A stretch of 64,000 nt of DNA, from the NCBI GenBank assembly GCA_963678705.1, contig OY783216.1:8618001-8682000 (forward strand). Reading direction: 5' to 3'. Shown here piece after piece: positions 51,895 to 63,795 of this stretch (the stretch's first letter is position 1; the number at the start of each line of letters is the position of its first letter). The position numbers and the translations under genes were made by a program. Source of the stretch: Panorpa germanica. Lineage: Eukaryota; Arthropoda; Insecta; Mecoptera; Panorpidae. The notes beneath the pieces are model-generated. The model was not told the DNA's origin and did no database searches. It was given only the letters and a program-made list of their open reading frames with translations.

Positions 51895-52439
51895 TGCATG
51901 GGAACTGGTAGTAGATATGGATAACTGAAAGTCGGATACAACAATGGATCCATGGCATCGCAAGAATCATTAGAGAATATAAACAAAAATAAAAGCCGTT
52001 ATAGAAATATCTTGGTGATAAATATCTAGAGGGTTAAAGATATTTTATGGTCTTATATTATTTTTCTTTATCCTTATTTTCTTTCTATGAATGGCATATT
52101 ATTTGCTTTGTAATGATAGAGAGTAATCAGAATGTTAAATAGACGGCCATAGGGGGGCCACAACCATCAAAATGTTCAACTCCTTAGTTCCTGGATTAAC
52201 AATAGACGAGCTTGACTTTATTTGATAATAAATGGGGCCAAGGATACACTTAACGGTTATTGATTTCAACATCAATATAAACGTAAACTCATGTATTATT
52301 TAACGTAATATTTTTCACCTAACGTTACATTTTGTTATTTACCGAAGTTTAACATAATTCTGTAACATTGCCATTAAATAAATGCTGGTAAAATCTGGTA
52401 AATAAACAAAAATTTACTTATTACATAACATTTATTAGA

Positions 52440-53035
52440 TAAATAAGGTTACATAACGAAAGTTAGAGTTAAAAGAGGCAGATAGAATAAGAGAAGAAGG
52501 CACAAGTGTGGCACAAAGGACCTAAGAAGCAAAGACAGCTGTAGGAAAGAATGGAAAAGATACATAATAGCAAATATAATGAAAGATACAAGAGGATTTA
52601 AGAGAGAGAGAGATACGAGAGAAGTAACATAAGAAAAATCTCAAGATTTGGATTGGGAAACGAAGAGAAAGGCAGCAGATACTGGGAAAATATAGAGGAA
52701 AGGAAATGCACAGTGTGCTGAAGAGAGATAGAAATGCTGGAGCACATTAAGTATTCATGTGAGAAAAGGGTAAAAACTGAAAAGAAGATTTTGTAGCTAT
52801 TAGATGGAAGCGGTGGATGGTGGAGATAGAGAGAAGAAGCGATGAAAGAGAAGAAGAGCAGAATAGAAGCACGAGGGAGAGTAGTATGAAGAGAGAATCA
52901 GTATGGCTTTAAATTTGTCTGTTTTATTTGTATTTTTATTGTTTATTTTTGAAGGAGTGAGAATGGGTAGATGATAAATTAAGTACAATGATATGAAATT
53001 CAATAGTATAAGGTAGAAGAAGCCTAATGGCAAAA
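52440..53035 (+). mobile_element. LINE 3' end, longest copy of the purine-rich family
   Basis: Translation near 52635-52790 gives R-F-G-L-G-N-E-E-K-G-S-R-Y-W-E, then C-T-V-C, then E-H-I-K-Y-S-C. This resembles the terminal Cys-Cys-His-Cys segment in C-termini of some LINE proteins. A purine-rich stretch with frequent AGAGAGA runs follows and ends near the AAAATATTACAATAAAAAAT tail. Several in-frame stops show it is dead. Related pieces lie at 1.7, 5.9, 13.9, 29.3 and 44.2 kb. Confidence 0.55.
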
Positions 53036-54084
53036 ATATTACAATAAAAAATAATAATAACGAAAGTTATGCTTCGACATAAATTTCCATTTTCTGACCA
53101 AGTGCGTGGTAGTAGGAACATGTGGAGGAGAACCTACAGAGAAGTGGTGAATGGAAAAACAATTAAAAGGGACCAGAGCTCAACATAAGCTGTACCGCCA
53201 AGATGATGATGAATATATATTATTTTAGTATTAATATACGTGTATATCCAAATTTAATGAATTCATAGTTAAGTTAAATCTTATAAAAATACAAATAATC
53301 TACCAAATTATAGTATACTTAATAAAATAGAATAATGTTAATAAACACCTCACGGATTAGTTCATCTTTCTCGCACGTGTGTCGCATACTCAGGAAGTAT
53401 TTATAGGTAGTGACAGTTTACCATAACGTGATACTTTCCACCGTGTTAAAATTGATTAGATTTGTTACCTAATTATATTGTTTATAACTTACACCTTCTT
53501 TTGTCTTTAGTAACTTTCCAGGTGTCTTACATTCAACCAACTTCATACATATCCCAGCTACTAGTGTATTCCAGAGACAAGCACATATATAGTATCGAGT
53601 TACATGGTGGTTAGTTCAAAATTGTAGACAGAGATGGCATTCTTATACAGTGTCATGTTAACGAACCGTTTCTTGGATAATCAGGTTACTTACAGAAACT
53701 TCATAATTATAATACAGACGTATGAAGTACGACAACTATGTTATATGTACTTTGTACTTAACAATTTGCTATTTTAAGGAGTAGGTAAATTGTTTCGGGT
53801 TTGTGTTTTAGAGATGATGACAACGACAACAACAGCGAGACGAGACGCCGGTGATACATAGAGTGGTTATTAACAAGTTGTGTGAATGTTCTTCGAAGCA
53901 TTACTTAAATGAAATTAACTTATTATAAATAAATATAGAAGGCGTCTAAAGTAATGAGAGAATGATAAAAGGTAACTGCAAGTAGCTAATGGTAATATTA
54001 TGAGACAAGGAAGAAAATACGTAGAAAAACATTAGGAAATATAATTTATATTATTAAAGTCACTGATTTATTAATAGCTTAAAG

Positions 54085-54575
54085 GTGTAAAGGTCAAATC
54101 GATACAAAAAAGCATATTTTCGATAATGATTTTTGATGACACAGTTACTACATGATAAAATATTATTTAAAGAATACTTTGTAAAATTTTCATAAATAAA
54201 TATCAAGAAATGAGGCATTGACAGTGAATCTCCGCTGACGTCACAATCTGTCGTCACATTTTTCACGAAAAAAATCAGACACTTTGTTATTTTAAAATAT
54301 GTTAAAAATTTAAAAAAATACGCGACAGCGTTATCTCGGCATTTATGTAAAGAAGGAGTGTGCAAAATTTTAAAGGGATCAGTGCAGTAGATTTTGTGCT
54401 AGAGAGTACACCGACTCTGAAAAAGCTAAGTGTGAGAAACACGCATTTAAGTTTCAAAGAAGGACAAAACCAGACCAGAGGGGTAAAGACTTAAACCACT
54501 ATATCTCTCTGACTGTTTTACTACAAATGACTTCATATATTTACACAATAAACTTAATATGTTGTACAATAATAT
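54085..54575 (+). repeat. Family B repeat, ~490 bp copy
   Basis: Contains GCATTGACAGTGAATCTCCG, ACAGCGTTATCTCGGCATTT, ACACCGACTCTGAAAAAGCT and CACAATAAACTTAATATGTT in family B order. Part of the middle is deleted. Confidence 0.55.
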
Positions 54576-55226
54576 AAATAAATTTAAAAAAATTGAAACC
54601 TTATATTTAATATTTCATTCTTTAAGGGAAATGAACTTTTTGTTTTCAAAGTATAGGGATCATACGGGCCGGCCGAACCTAAAAGCAGCCTTGGAAATAT
54701 ATATTAAACATTCTTATATGTTATTTACATTCATAACTTTATAAAACAATAGTTATCTTCGTAACATAAGAAATGATTCTTTGACAACTATTTGATTTCA
54801 CCTTACCAACCCACGCCACTGTTAACAGATGATCAATAAATAACCGATGAGTGAACTTTAACTAGTGTCCCGTTATTTTCACTAACATTGCATAAATATT
54901 TATCAGCTATAAAATAAATATTTTAACAGCCAATAAATAAAGAAACACTGAATTATGCAACTGCGCATTACTTCTGCCTGATAAATTTCCAAAGAGGATG
55001 AATTCGTATTGAAAATGGTTTTCTACGTCCGGTTCTTTTTGCATTTAGTTTATTGAGTGTGATTGTGAAATAAATACTCCTGTTGAATCAAATTTGTGAT
55101 TTACTTATGTTGTAAATTCACGGGGCGTTTTTAAATGAGAAAATCAATTGCAACATTTAACCCGGTAAACATAAAACGCGAATTAGTTTCAATTTTATCA
55201 TTTTGGAGTCATATAAAATCGTATAT

Positions 55227-55268
55227 AATTCAAATTACGAGAGTTCGGCGGTAACTCATACTTAAAAC
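55227..55268 (+). repeat. Single terminus of the 23.9 kb MITE family
   Basis: ATTCAAATTACGAGAGTTCG followed by GCGGTAACTCATAC matches the left arm of the 23.9 kb element. No mirror arm was found within a few hundred bases, so this is a remnant or solo end. Confidence 0.45.
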
Positions 55269-55269
55269 T

Positions 55270-58200
55270 TTTCGCACTTTTCGAAAGAATCCCGAATTAA
55301 CAACAAAGTTACCAATTTTCAAGCGCACCTCCCATATAAAGAATGTAAAGCTTCCTGTTCGACCAACAAGAATTTTGAAAAAATTTATAAGAATAAAGAA
55401 AAATGTTTTTAAACAAATCCGAAGAAAAAAATAGCACTTTACCGTTTTGTATTCCAGATATAAGAATTTAAAATATCTTTGTTTAAAACCAATACGTTCT
55501 TTTCAAGGTCAATAGTGATCCAGCAACGCTGCACGCAAAATTATCTCGAGTAGAGTAGAATATAGAACGAGAATTTTAAATCTTTGATGATACTAATTTA
55601 ATGATACTACCTTAATACTTCACTGCTATGTCTTCTATCGATAGTGTTTTCTATAAGTAGTAGTTATATATAAATTTATTAGGCTGTAGTCAACATAGTA
55701 GGAGTTATCGGTGATAGGACTTAGCATTGGAAATAGATTAGCAACATTAAATAAATATTTAAAAATGAATTACTTTCCAAGGATAATATTTACTTTTTAC
55801 TTATATTTAAACCTCAAGCTAATTTTACAATTTCATAACACTTTACAAAAACAATTTTAAGCAATTTGCATTTTTCTTAAAACGATGTTCGCCCTAACAC
55901 TAATCCACCACTGTTATAAAACGGATTCACAAAATTGTCTTCGACTGTCCAAACAATTGCACAACAATACATTTCTAATGTCTGAAATGTATTATAGATT
56001 ACATCTATTTATATTGTATCGTACAAAACTTTTCTTTCAAATAAGTTTATCAAATAAATTTCTTTTAAATATTAAAATGGCAATAACTTTCCACAAACAT
56101 AAAACATATAATAGTATCACCATAGCTTTTAAAAATAATTCAATAACGAAACTTGATATTTTTTTTTAAATAATTGAGTTTAGATAACATACCCTGTATG
56201 TGTACGTCAAGAAATAAATATTTACCAATAAATGGAATTGGGACCACTTTCCCTCACTCTTTACTCACCCCACCACCACTTACCACCCACTTCATCATAC
56301 ACCACACTTTATAAGTACTAATTTTATATAATACCAAAACTTGGCGTTTCTTTTCTTTCATAATAATATAGAAATAAAAGTTGACAAACAGCAAAAGAAA
56401 ACTTTTCTTTTATTCTTAAATAACAAATTATTAAATAAATAAACTTTTGTTGGAAGTAAGAGTCGGAGGAATCGTTTATTACGAGTGCCACGGTTCTGTG
56501 ATCGTTAGTTAACGATGAATAGTTGATACGTTATGTAACAGTCATTTGATGTCAAACGTCAGAAGTGGGAGAACTTTTATTTAAATATTTATTTGATTGC
56601 ATCAATTTGGAGCAGTTAAAATAATACAGTGTCTGAGGTATTGGATTAATAAAATGGTTTTACTCGGATCAGAGTTATATTTTCTGGGTTTGGTTGTTAT
56701 CAAGTTTTGATTATGTATGTATGTAATCCATTTAGGCAACGGGAATAATGTATATCTAATGGGTCCTCCTCCGGAGCACGGACTCTGAAACTACACGACT
56801 CGTACTTCTACGATACAAAGAGTACTTAATGTATTGTAAATTACTCCATGTACATTACAAATTGCGCTAGTGTCTAGAAAGTTGAAAACGTTTTGTCCGC
56901 ACTAACCACAGAAGAACCGTAGAATACAACATAGCACAAAACAACGATTCGGCATCAAAAAATAACAACACACATCCTTAGCTTTGAAATCGTCTGATTA
57001 TTACGTTGCAAAGAAAAGACATGAGTCGTCTCAATCAAAAGAAGTAAGTACTTTATCCTTTGTACATGAGTACATCAAAGAAAGAGATAGATTTATATAA
57101 GTTGTGATATGTCTGAAAGAGATAACATTATGTTTACTAGTTGTATGGATGATTATGTCGCAAACTAGAAGGTTATCACTGCATTTCTGAAACGTGAACT
57201 AAGTACGGAACATGTAGAGGAATAAAAAGAGCTAAGAAGAGTAAGTCACTAAGTTTTGAAGGTCGTAGCGAAGGATTTTATAAACTGTAAACTGTTCAAG
57301 GAGCTATTTGAAAATTAAAATGAGCGAGTAAACGAGTTATAAAAATACTTTATTAACAATTGTATCCATTAACTAAGCAATTACAAATTTAAAACCAGTA
57401 TTTCGTGCCCATTTCTTCTATTTCTTGCAAGTGACTGCTTCCAGAAAGATAAACGCAATATTTCGCAAAATACGTAGCTTAAAAGTAGCATGGAAAAATA
57501 TAAAATTCAATTGTATCGCTCTGTCTCTTTTAATCGAGTTCATAAATCAATATATCTATCTCTTTCTTTTGTTTCTGCACCAAAGTGAAGTAGGATGCAA
57601 GTCAACGTTTTAAAAACAAAGATAAATCAAACAAATTTTAATATAAGAAAATAACGCCGCTTTAACTCTTGTAGCAGTGATAATAATGAAACCCCTGAAA
57701 GATATGCAATGTCGTTTATTGTAGTGACTCGAGAAATTTACATCTCGGATATTACGTATTCTTTAGAAAGGTTTCTGTTTTACATATGTGTAGGAATCAA
57801 GGAAGCAAGGGACGCGGGGAGGTGAAGGATGGGCTACAGGATGTATTACAGTAGATACGTCATGGGAAATAATCCCAAACAACAAGAGTAGTTCACTATT
57901 TGTATTTTATACATCAGTCCAGTCAAAGTGACAGACACATACATTTACTTACAAGTTTCAAAGGAGTCAACCTCCCCCCTGTCCTCCCCCCATCCTCCTG
58001 TAACACACCAAGGACACAGGGGACGCGTACTATATCAAAGGACTTCGTCCCGATAGTGACACTTCCAAGATATTGAGTCAGCAGAGTGTCAATGGGGTCG
58101 TTCCGAATAGTTTTTCACTTGATATTTTATTTTAGAATAAAATCTATGTTCCGATTTATAACTCTTGTTTAGAACTTCGACAGATAGGCTTTAGTTCGGT
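55270..58200. other. No gene seen
   Basis: AT-rich DNA with one 94-codon frame (55885-56169) of Asn/Ile/Phe/Lys-rich composition expected from random AT-rich sequence. C-rich patches at 56250 and 57970 and the SINE tail at 56.67 kb are the only distinct features. Confidence 0.45.
56664..56712 (+). repeat. SINE tail fragment
   Basis: TCGGATCAGAGTTATATTTT followed by CTGGGTTTGGTTGTTATCAA matches the tail of the 44.1 kb SINE. The tRNA-like head is missing. Confidence 0.4.
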
Positions 58201-58204
58201 AATG

Positions 58205-58510
58205 TATGTAAAGAAATTATATTCCTTTAGTTGGTAACACGGACTAGAGATATAACAACTGCATTCTGGTCGGATGTGCAAACTTTTAGTCGAGAGAACT
58301 CACTGTGCTTAATGTTAAGTTATTATAAAATTAGATAAAAAGGGATTGACAATTTAAATAATAAACTTTAATTGTCGTTGCTTTGATTTCAGGTAGGATA
58401 GTATGATTTAAGGTAAACAGTGTAATTATTATAATGTGTTTGTAAATTACTAAAATAAAGGTCTTTGATTTCAGAAGCAACACATGATTTTCTCTTATAA
58501 AAGTACCTGA
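58205..58510 (+). repeat. Family C repeat, copy 3
   Basis: Shares with the 63.1 kb copy the AGAACTCACTGTG block, the AATAATAAACTTTA block, the stretch GATAGTATGATTTA, and the GCAACACATGA end. The early part is diverged and lacks the ACTCATGGACTCC landmark. Confidence 0.55.
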
Positions 58511-58943
58511 AGGAGTTTATGAAACAGTTTTTTACGAACATACTTAACAATATGATCCACCTTCCGTAAACAGTGTCATGATTTACAAAAGAGCAGAAGG
58601 TGCAAGTAGAAATTTCGAGATCCCGTAATTAATGTAAGAACAAGAACAGGAGAAATGTTATCCTGCAACCCTGTAAGAAGTAGACAGTTCTCAAAATAAA
58701 TGAACGAATTTCTTTAGAGTAGTTCAGTTTATCCTGAGTTGTCCACGTCCTCAGCGTTAGTGTCCGCGTCCCGACGTCACCGATGTGATGTCCTCGGCGT
58801 CTTAGGAGCTCGGACGCCGTTCAAACAATTAATCACTCTAGTCACCAGAGCTACGGTCATATAGTAACATCAATTGTAACGGTCACCCACCCGAGAAATG
58901 TGTACCAGTTGTGAAATTACAAATTTCAAAATTTTGTTTTGAA

Positions 58944-59002
58944 CGCTGACTGCTGTGTGCTGTGTGCTCGGGTTTGATCCCCGCCCCGATCTCCGACCCA
59001 TG
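58944..59002 (+). repeat. SINE head-like segment
   Basis: GCTGACTGCTGTGTGCTGTG followed by GGGTTTGATCCCCGCC looks like the SINE head and box B seen at 8.6 and 39.35 kb. The tail is different, so it may belong to another subfamily. Confidence 0.35.
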
Positions 59003-59086
59003 CTCGAAACAAATTGAATCGTATAAATCTACGATGCAATTAAAAAGTACTGACTCACTCATTTCTTTATAATGTTATGATATAGG

Positions 59087-59125
59087 CCGAAGTCACCGGC
59101 GAAGTTTCGTAATTTGAACTATAGA
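59087..59125 (-). repeat. Single terminus of the 23.9 kb MITE family
   Basis: GTCACCGGCGAAGTTTCGTA followed by ATTTGAACTATAG matches the right arm of the 23.9 kb element. The opposite arm was not found nearby. Confidence 0.4.
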
Positions 59126-60096
59126 GGAGTAATACGCAGCTGCCAACATAGTAACAGTTTGTTAGTGATAGAACTCAGCATCGGAAATAGGGCATTGTTA
59201 AATAAATTAAATAATGAATAAAGAATACTAAACCATCAGCTGAATATCGCATTCCTCAAGCTCTAACAACGTGTACTTTACCGTGTTGTATGCTTTTTTG
59301 CAGATTGCTATTTTATAAAACCGGAGCAATTTGCTAATGATTCTTTCTGGACCATCATCATTAGAGTTGCACGATGAGTTCTTCTTTAACTTCTATTTAC
59401 TGTACTTGTAATAGTTCTTACCATTTACAATTCTTAGAAGAACTGTCTTTATATTGTTGAGTATGTTATATTTATTTATTGGGCATATCCTTGATTGCAA
59501 GTACAGAAAATAGAAATTTGATTTTCAACACGTTATATGTTTCTAAATAATTGATATACTAATAAATGATTTATTTATAAACAAAACTTGAACATTTATC
59601 TGATTCCGAAAGTTTATATGGTTTAAATAGCTCAATCATGTGCAAAGTTATTAACGTTTTTATATTTGAAAACATGGAGTGTTAGTACAAAGTTGTAAAT
59701 CGAGTCATTTTAGTACACTGTCGCCATCTATATCTAACTATATAACCATGAAGTAATGTTTCACCTTAATGCAACGTCACTTCTCTGTAATCCAGTATTT
59801 TCTGTAACTCGTGACCGATTGAAATGGTTTTTCTTTCTAATATTTTCTTGCCATGGGCGCAAGAAGCGCGTTTAATACAGTACTGTAGTTTGTATTAGAT
59901 GCTGATTATTCGAAAACATTACCAGATAATTATAAACGGTTTTAAAATTTAAAATCAGGATAAAAAGTACATACCCGTGTGTTGTAACCTTTGTAAAACT
60001 TGAATCATTAATTAATTTATCTGAATATCGAAAAATATTTATTTAAACATTCATTAGTTAGTGGAAAGTAATTAATACAATACGGTATTATTATTA

Positions 60097-60102
60097 TTTA
60101 TT
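60097..60102 (-). terminator. Poly(A) signal AATAAA of the OBP gene
   Basis: AATAAA on the minus strand begins 109 nt past the OBP stop codon. It is the first canonical hexamer I find in that direction. In such AT-rich DNA the hexamer is common, so position is the main support. Confidence 0.4.
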
Positions 60103-60210
60103 ATCATGCCTTCTCACCCCTATTACACACTAAGTAGTTAAAAGTAATTTAAAAATAGCTATAGAAAATCTGCATTGGTGCTGTACACATAATTAACAAT
60201 ATTAATAAAT

Positions 60211-63200
60211 TTACAATTTTAAACATTTTTCAATAAACTTCTTCTGGTCTGCACATTTTTCTCCTAAAAGAAAATAAATAAAATAATAAATATTTATAAT
60301 TTCAAAAGATACGAATTAATTCTATTTACCATTTGGCCAGTACTTTTGGACGCATTCCTACAAACAAAATGAATTATTAATTAACACTTGAAATTCGCTA
60401 GTAGATGATTAATTTGATGTTGTTCGAGTATGGGTACTTACATTTGCGAAGTAGGAGTATGAGCAAATGAAAAACCTATGGCCAGTCGTCCTGCATCCTG
60501 TTTCCTTAGTTAGATCAGATCCTTCTGTTAGAATAAACAATGATTAAATCAAATATATACTCAATATTGTCTTCCTTTACACTGCTTATATTTTTTAAGT
60601 TCTGTGACAGACTTAATATATTTATTAAATAATTAAAATGAAATCAATATATAAAACAAATTTGAAGAAATATGAGAATTTAATTATGAATAGCACTTAA
60701 CTAGAAAGTACCGAAAATATATCTTTATAACAAAATTCGATTAAGTTGATGTGTGCCAATCATCTTAGCATATTTACACATGATATTCACCAACTCAATT
60801 AATTACAAAACATAATTTTGCGTCGTCACTGTCTAGCTCTAGTGTATAACACCCCTACGGTGCCGCGTGACGTGGCGTACATACTTATACCCCCTAGAGC
60901 GCTGCTGATCTTATCAACGCAAGTTGAAACCATCTTATCTATTGACTCCCTCCATCTCCCTGTAGCTTTAGAGTGCACATACATCTTAATAGCTTCAGTA
61001 TCAAATTTATCATCTTTTATGAGAGCAGCATCCCTGAAGAAACACTCCAGCACGCACTGAAATTAAATTACGAATAAAATGCGTTAACGGGTGATGCTGG
61101 TGAACTTGGAGGGTTGGAGAGTTGGATAGGATAACTACTGTAATGTTTGGTTCCCCGCCTGGATCATTCAATCCCGTCTCATAGCATGCGTCAATCAATT
61201 CATCGTTCAGGAAGTCGGGCGTCGCGCAGCAGGATTCTATGCTCTGAAAGTTTATCAGGTTAGCAGTAATTAGATGATAGAGCTGCATCAACAGTTACCT
61301 TTATTTACCATCATTGGAATCGTCTTGCATTCTTCGTCGATATCTGAACGCACCTGAAAAGTATACAAATGTTGTAGACAATTATTTTATTATAAATGGG
61401 AGTGTGAACTTATTTTTTAGGGGTCGATTTTAATAAATGTATATTGACGTTTTTATTTTATTAAATACCTAAATGTTGACGAAGATATAGCAATTAGAAA
61501 TTCGAATTGTAGTTTTAGCGCTACAGATGTCGGCCATATTTATGACGTAACATGTCTGTACTATTAAGGGTAGGTCAGTTATTTTTTCTACGGATAAGAG
61601 TTCTGTGTTGAATATGCTATCTCTTTTATGCTCTGTTCTATATAAAAATCCATGTCTCTTTAATAATAAAAGCGAAGAATTGATTCTCTGCACGCGAAAT
61701 CAATTGTATCTAAATTATTTTGGAGAGTCCATCTGCGAGAAAGGAGACCGCACTTTTCGCCTCGATCATGATACGCCCCTGTTAATACATATAATATTAT
61801 TAATGATGTAAATATATTCTGTTGATAGAATTTATTCTTCACAATATCAGTTATTCTCGTATAATGGTAAGAAAGCAAAAAGTTTGTTATCAAGTCTACA
61901 ACAGAGGTCTCCAAACTATGGCCTGCGGATCCATAAGAAAAATAGATTTGCATATAAAGTAACGAGATTGGTAAGGTAGCGTTCGATCTGACAATAATAA
62001 TAATAGTTTGAACTTGCTGCAAATATTTTTTTGCCCGTAGTGATTTTTATCGTGAAACAGTTTCTTCTAAAAGTGAGTAGATAGAAGATGAACCACGTAG
62101 CGGAAGGCTAGGGATCTTTAAAAACAGAAGAAAATGTCGTGTGAGCCTTAAGACTAAATGGTCAATCAACACTTTTACCGAAAGGTTCTTGAAAAACTTT
62201 GAAATAGGTTCATGCGTGTAGGAACAAAAATCAAGAACTTAATCGATTTCAAATTCTTAGGCCGTCTGCATACGGGTCGACTGATTGCAAACTAGTCGCG
62301 CAACAAAGCTTCCAACGAAAACGAAAAAGGAACCATGTCGAGCCGTGTTTCGTGACTCTATAGAATTTTTGACAATAGCGTTCTCTTTGGGTTCGGGCAG
62401 ATTCGAGGCTTCGGGGCAATCAGCCGACCCATGTGCGGACGCCCTTAGTTTCATAACTAGTTTATTAATTAGTTAAACATCAATTAATGAGACCTATAGT
62501 ACAACGTTAGGAGTAGTAGAATTTACACTTGATATAATGCAATCTTTGATTTGAAGTTGCCTGTATACCATTTAATGTCCGACCTCTTTCCAAACTTTGG
62601 CGACACCTGGTCTTAATATCAAAACACTTATAACTTATTTTTATTTAAGACGTGGATTATTAAATTGAATGGAACTACTCAAAGATATCCCTCAATGGCC
62701 GTTGTAGGAGTATAAATTACTCATTTCTTTATCTGCGGAGAGTCAACAAGGTTGTCAAATATGTCAAATTGATTAATGATGTTAAAGGAAGTTCTGAATC
62801 GCGGAGACGGAGGCTATCTTTACTTTATAACCACCCTTCGTACACCCTGTACTTCTATTCGTCTTTCTGCAGTCAACCCCGCACTCCTCTTCACCCAGTC
62901 ATGAACTAACATTTTATGATGAATAAAAATCGGATCATTAATTATGCTTACCCCAACTAATTGGATGTTTGCCCTGCTCTAAATTACCACTAAGCCTTGG
63001 TACAGATATTATGTGCTAAACACATTTTTAGGAAATGATTATTGATAAAAATCAATTAGTTATACTTTTTATATTCGTGTAAAGAAATTATATTTTTTCG
63101 CCAGTCGGTAAAACAGTAACCATATACTCATGGACTCCATAATTGGCGTCGTCCATAATAACGGCCAGTCAGTTGATATTTGAAGTCGACAGAACTCACT

Positions 63201-63753
63201 GTGCATATTGTTAAGTTAGTATAAATTTAGATAAAAAGTAATTGACAATTTAAATAATAAATTTTACATGTCGTTTCTTTGATTTCGGGTAAGATAGTAT
63301 GATTTAGGTTAAACAGTGTAATTATTATAATGTGTATGTAAATTACTAAAATAAATGTCTTTGTTTTCAGAGCAACACATAAGTTTGATTATAAATTTAC
63401 AATTCCTAATAAAATTGTCTTATATTCGTATTAATTAACACAATGAACAGCAAGTACTTTGAATTAATTTTAAACAATTACGTTATTTTATTTTGACGAA
63501 AATAATATAAATTATTTTTAAGAGAGATATTTAGGTATAAGAAAATTACCAAAACTTACTTTTAACCCATATTCAAATTTCTAATTAAGAACTCCATGTC
63601 GAAATTAACTAAATTCTACATTTATATAGCATTTACGTTAAAAGAAAAGTAAAAATAATATTGAATACAGACTGTTCTTATCTTAAGTAGAAATTTCCTT
63701 ACCGCAGCTACCATTGCCAATGTCACTACTAACATAACCTCAAAATTTTGCAT
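60211..63753 (-). CDS. Plus-C odorant-binding protein, 7 exons, complete (176 aa)
   Basis: Secreted carrier of small hydrophobic ligands, expected in sensillum lymph or another extracellular fluid. Coding exons in transcript order: 63753-63703, 61353-61309, 61243-61139, 61056-60891, 60524-60442, 60357-60330, 60263-60211. All borders are GT..AG, intron phases are 0,0,0,1,0,1, and the sum is 531 nt including TAA. Exon 1 is a signal peptide (MQNFEVMLVVTLAMVAA), with likely cleavage at the exon 1/2 border. Cysteines lie at residues 26, 37, 38, 52, 68, 72, 113, 133, 143, 152, 163 and 173. From residue 52 the spacing is C-X15-C-X3-C-X40-C-X19-C-X9-C-X8-C-X10-C, inside the published Plus-C OBP pattern as I recall it. 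A CC pair followed by A-T-P is also family-like. Val replaces the Pro that normally follows the sixth canonical cysteine. The start is the only ATG giving a signal peptide in phase. The ligand is unknown. Introns 2, 3, 5 and 6 are 65-84 nt; intron 1 is 2349 nt and holds repeats. The assembly was done by eye; no transcript was consulted. Confidence 0.88.
61398..61655 (+). mobile_element. Family A MITE, 5' part, in OBP intron 1
   Basis: It matches the left half of the copies at 15.9 and 36.5 kb, including TTGTAGTTTTAGCGCTACAG and the block around ATGCTATCTCTTTTATGCTC that the 36.5 kb copy also has. The right half and right terminus are missing. It begins 45 nt upstream, in the gene's reading direction, of the acceptor of OBP exon 2, so it lies close to that splice site. 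Confidence 0.6.
62260..62444. mobile_element. PIF/Harbinger-type MITE, 185 bp, in OBP intron 1
   Basis: The left end reads GGCCGTCTGCATACGGGTCG and the reverse complement of the right end reads GGGCGTCCGCACATGGGTCG; similarity continues for about 28 bases (both go on to CTGATTG). TTA lies directly outside each end (62257-62259 and 62445-62447), the 3-bp target duplication typical of PIF/Harbinger elements. There is no transposase inside, so it is non-autonomous. It is GC-richer than its surroundings, which suggests it is younger than most repeats here. It sits in the first intron of the OBP gene. Confidence 0.72.
63078..63415 (+). repeat. Family C repeat, copy 4 (OBP intron 1)
   Basis: A copy of an unnamed interspersed repeat also found near 20.8, 34.9 and 58.2 kb. 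Shared landmarks are ACTCATGGACTCCATA, AGTTGATATTTGAAGTCGAC, AACTCACTGTGCATATTGTT and, near the end, a GCAACACAT block. It contains no open frame and I see no clear inverted termini. All four copies have the same orientation. Confidence 0.6.
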
Positions 63754-63795
63754 ATTGTTATTATTCCGAATTACGTTTTACAATAATTTATATCT

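Noticed and set aside
60818-61060. 80-codon plus-strand frame over the OBP gene
   Set aside because: Shadow of OBP exon 4 on the other strand.
62257-62476. Frames of 63-65 codons on both strands
   Set aside because: They lie in the Harbinger-type MITE and have no support as genes.
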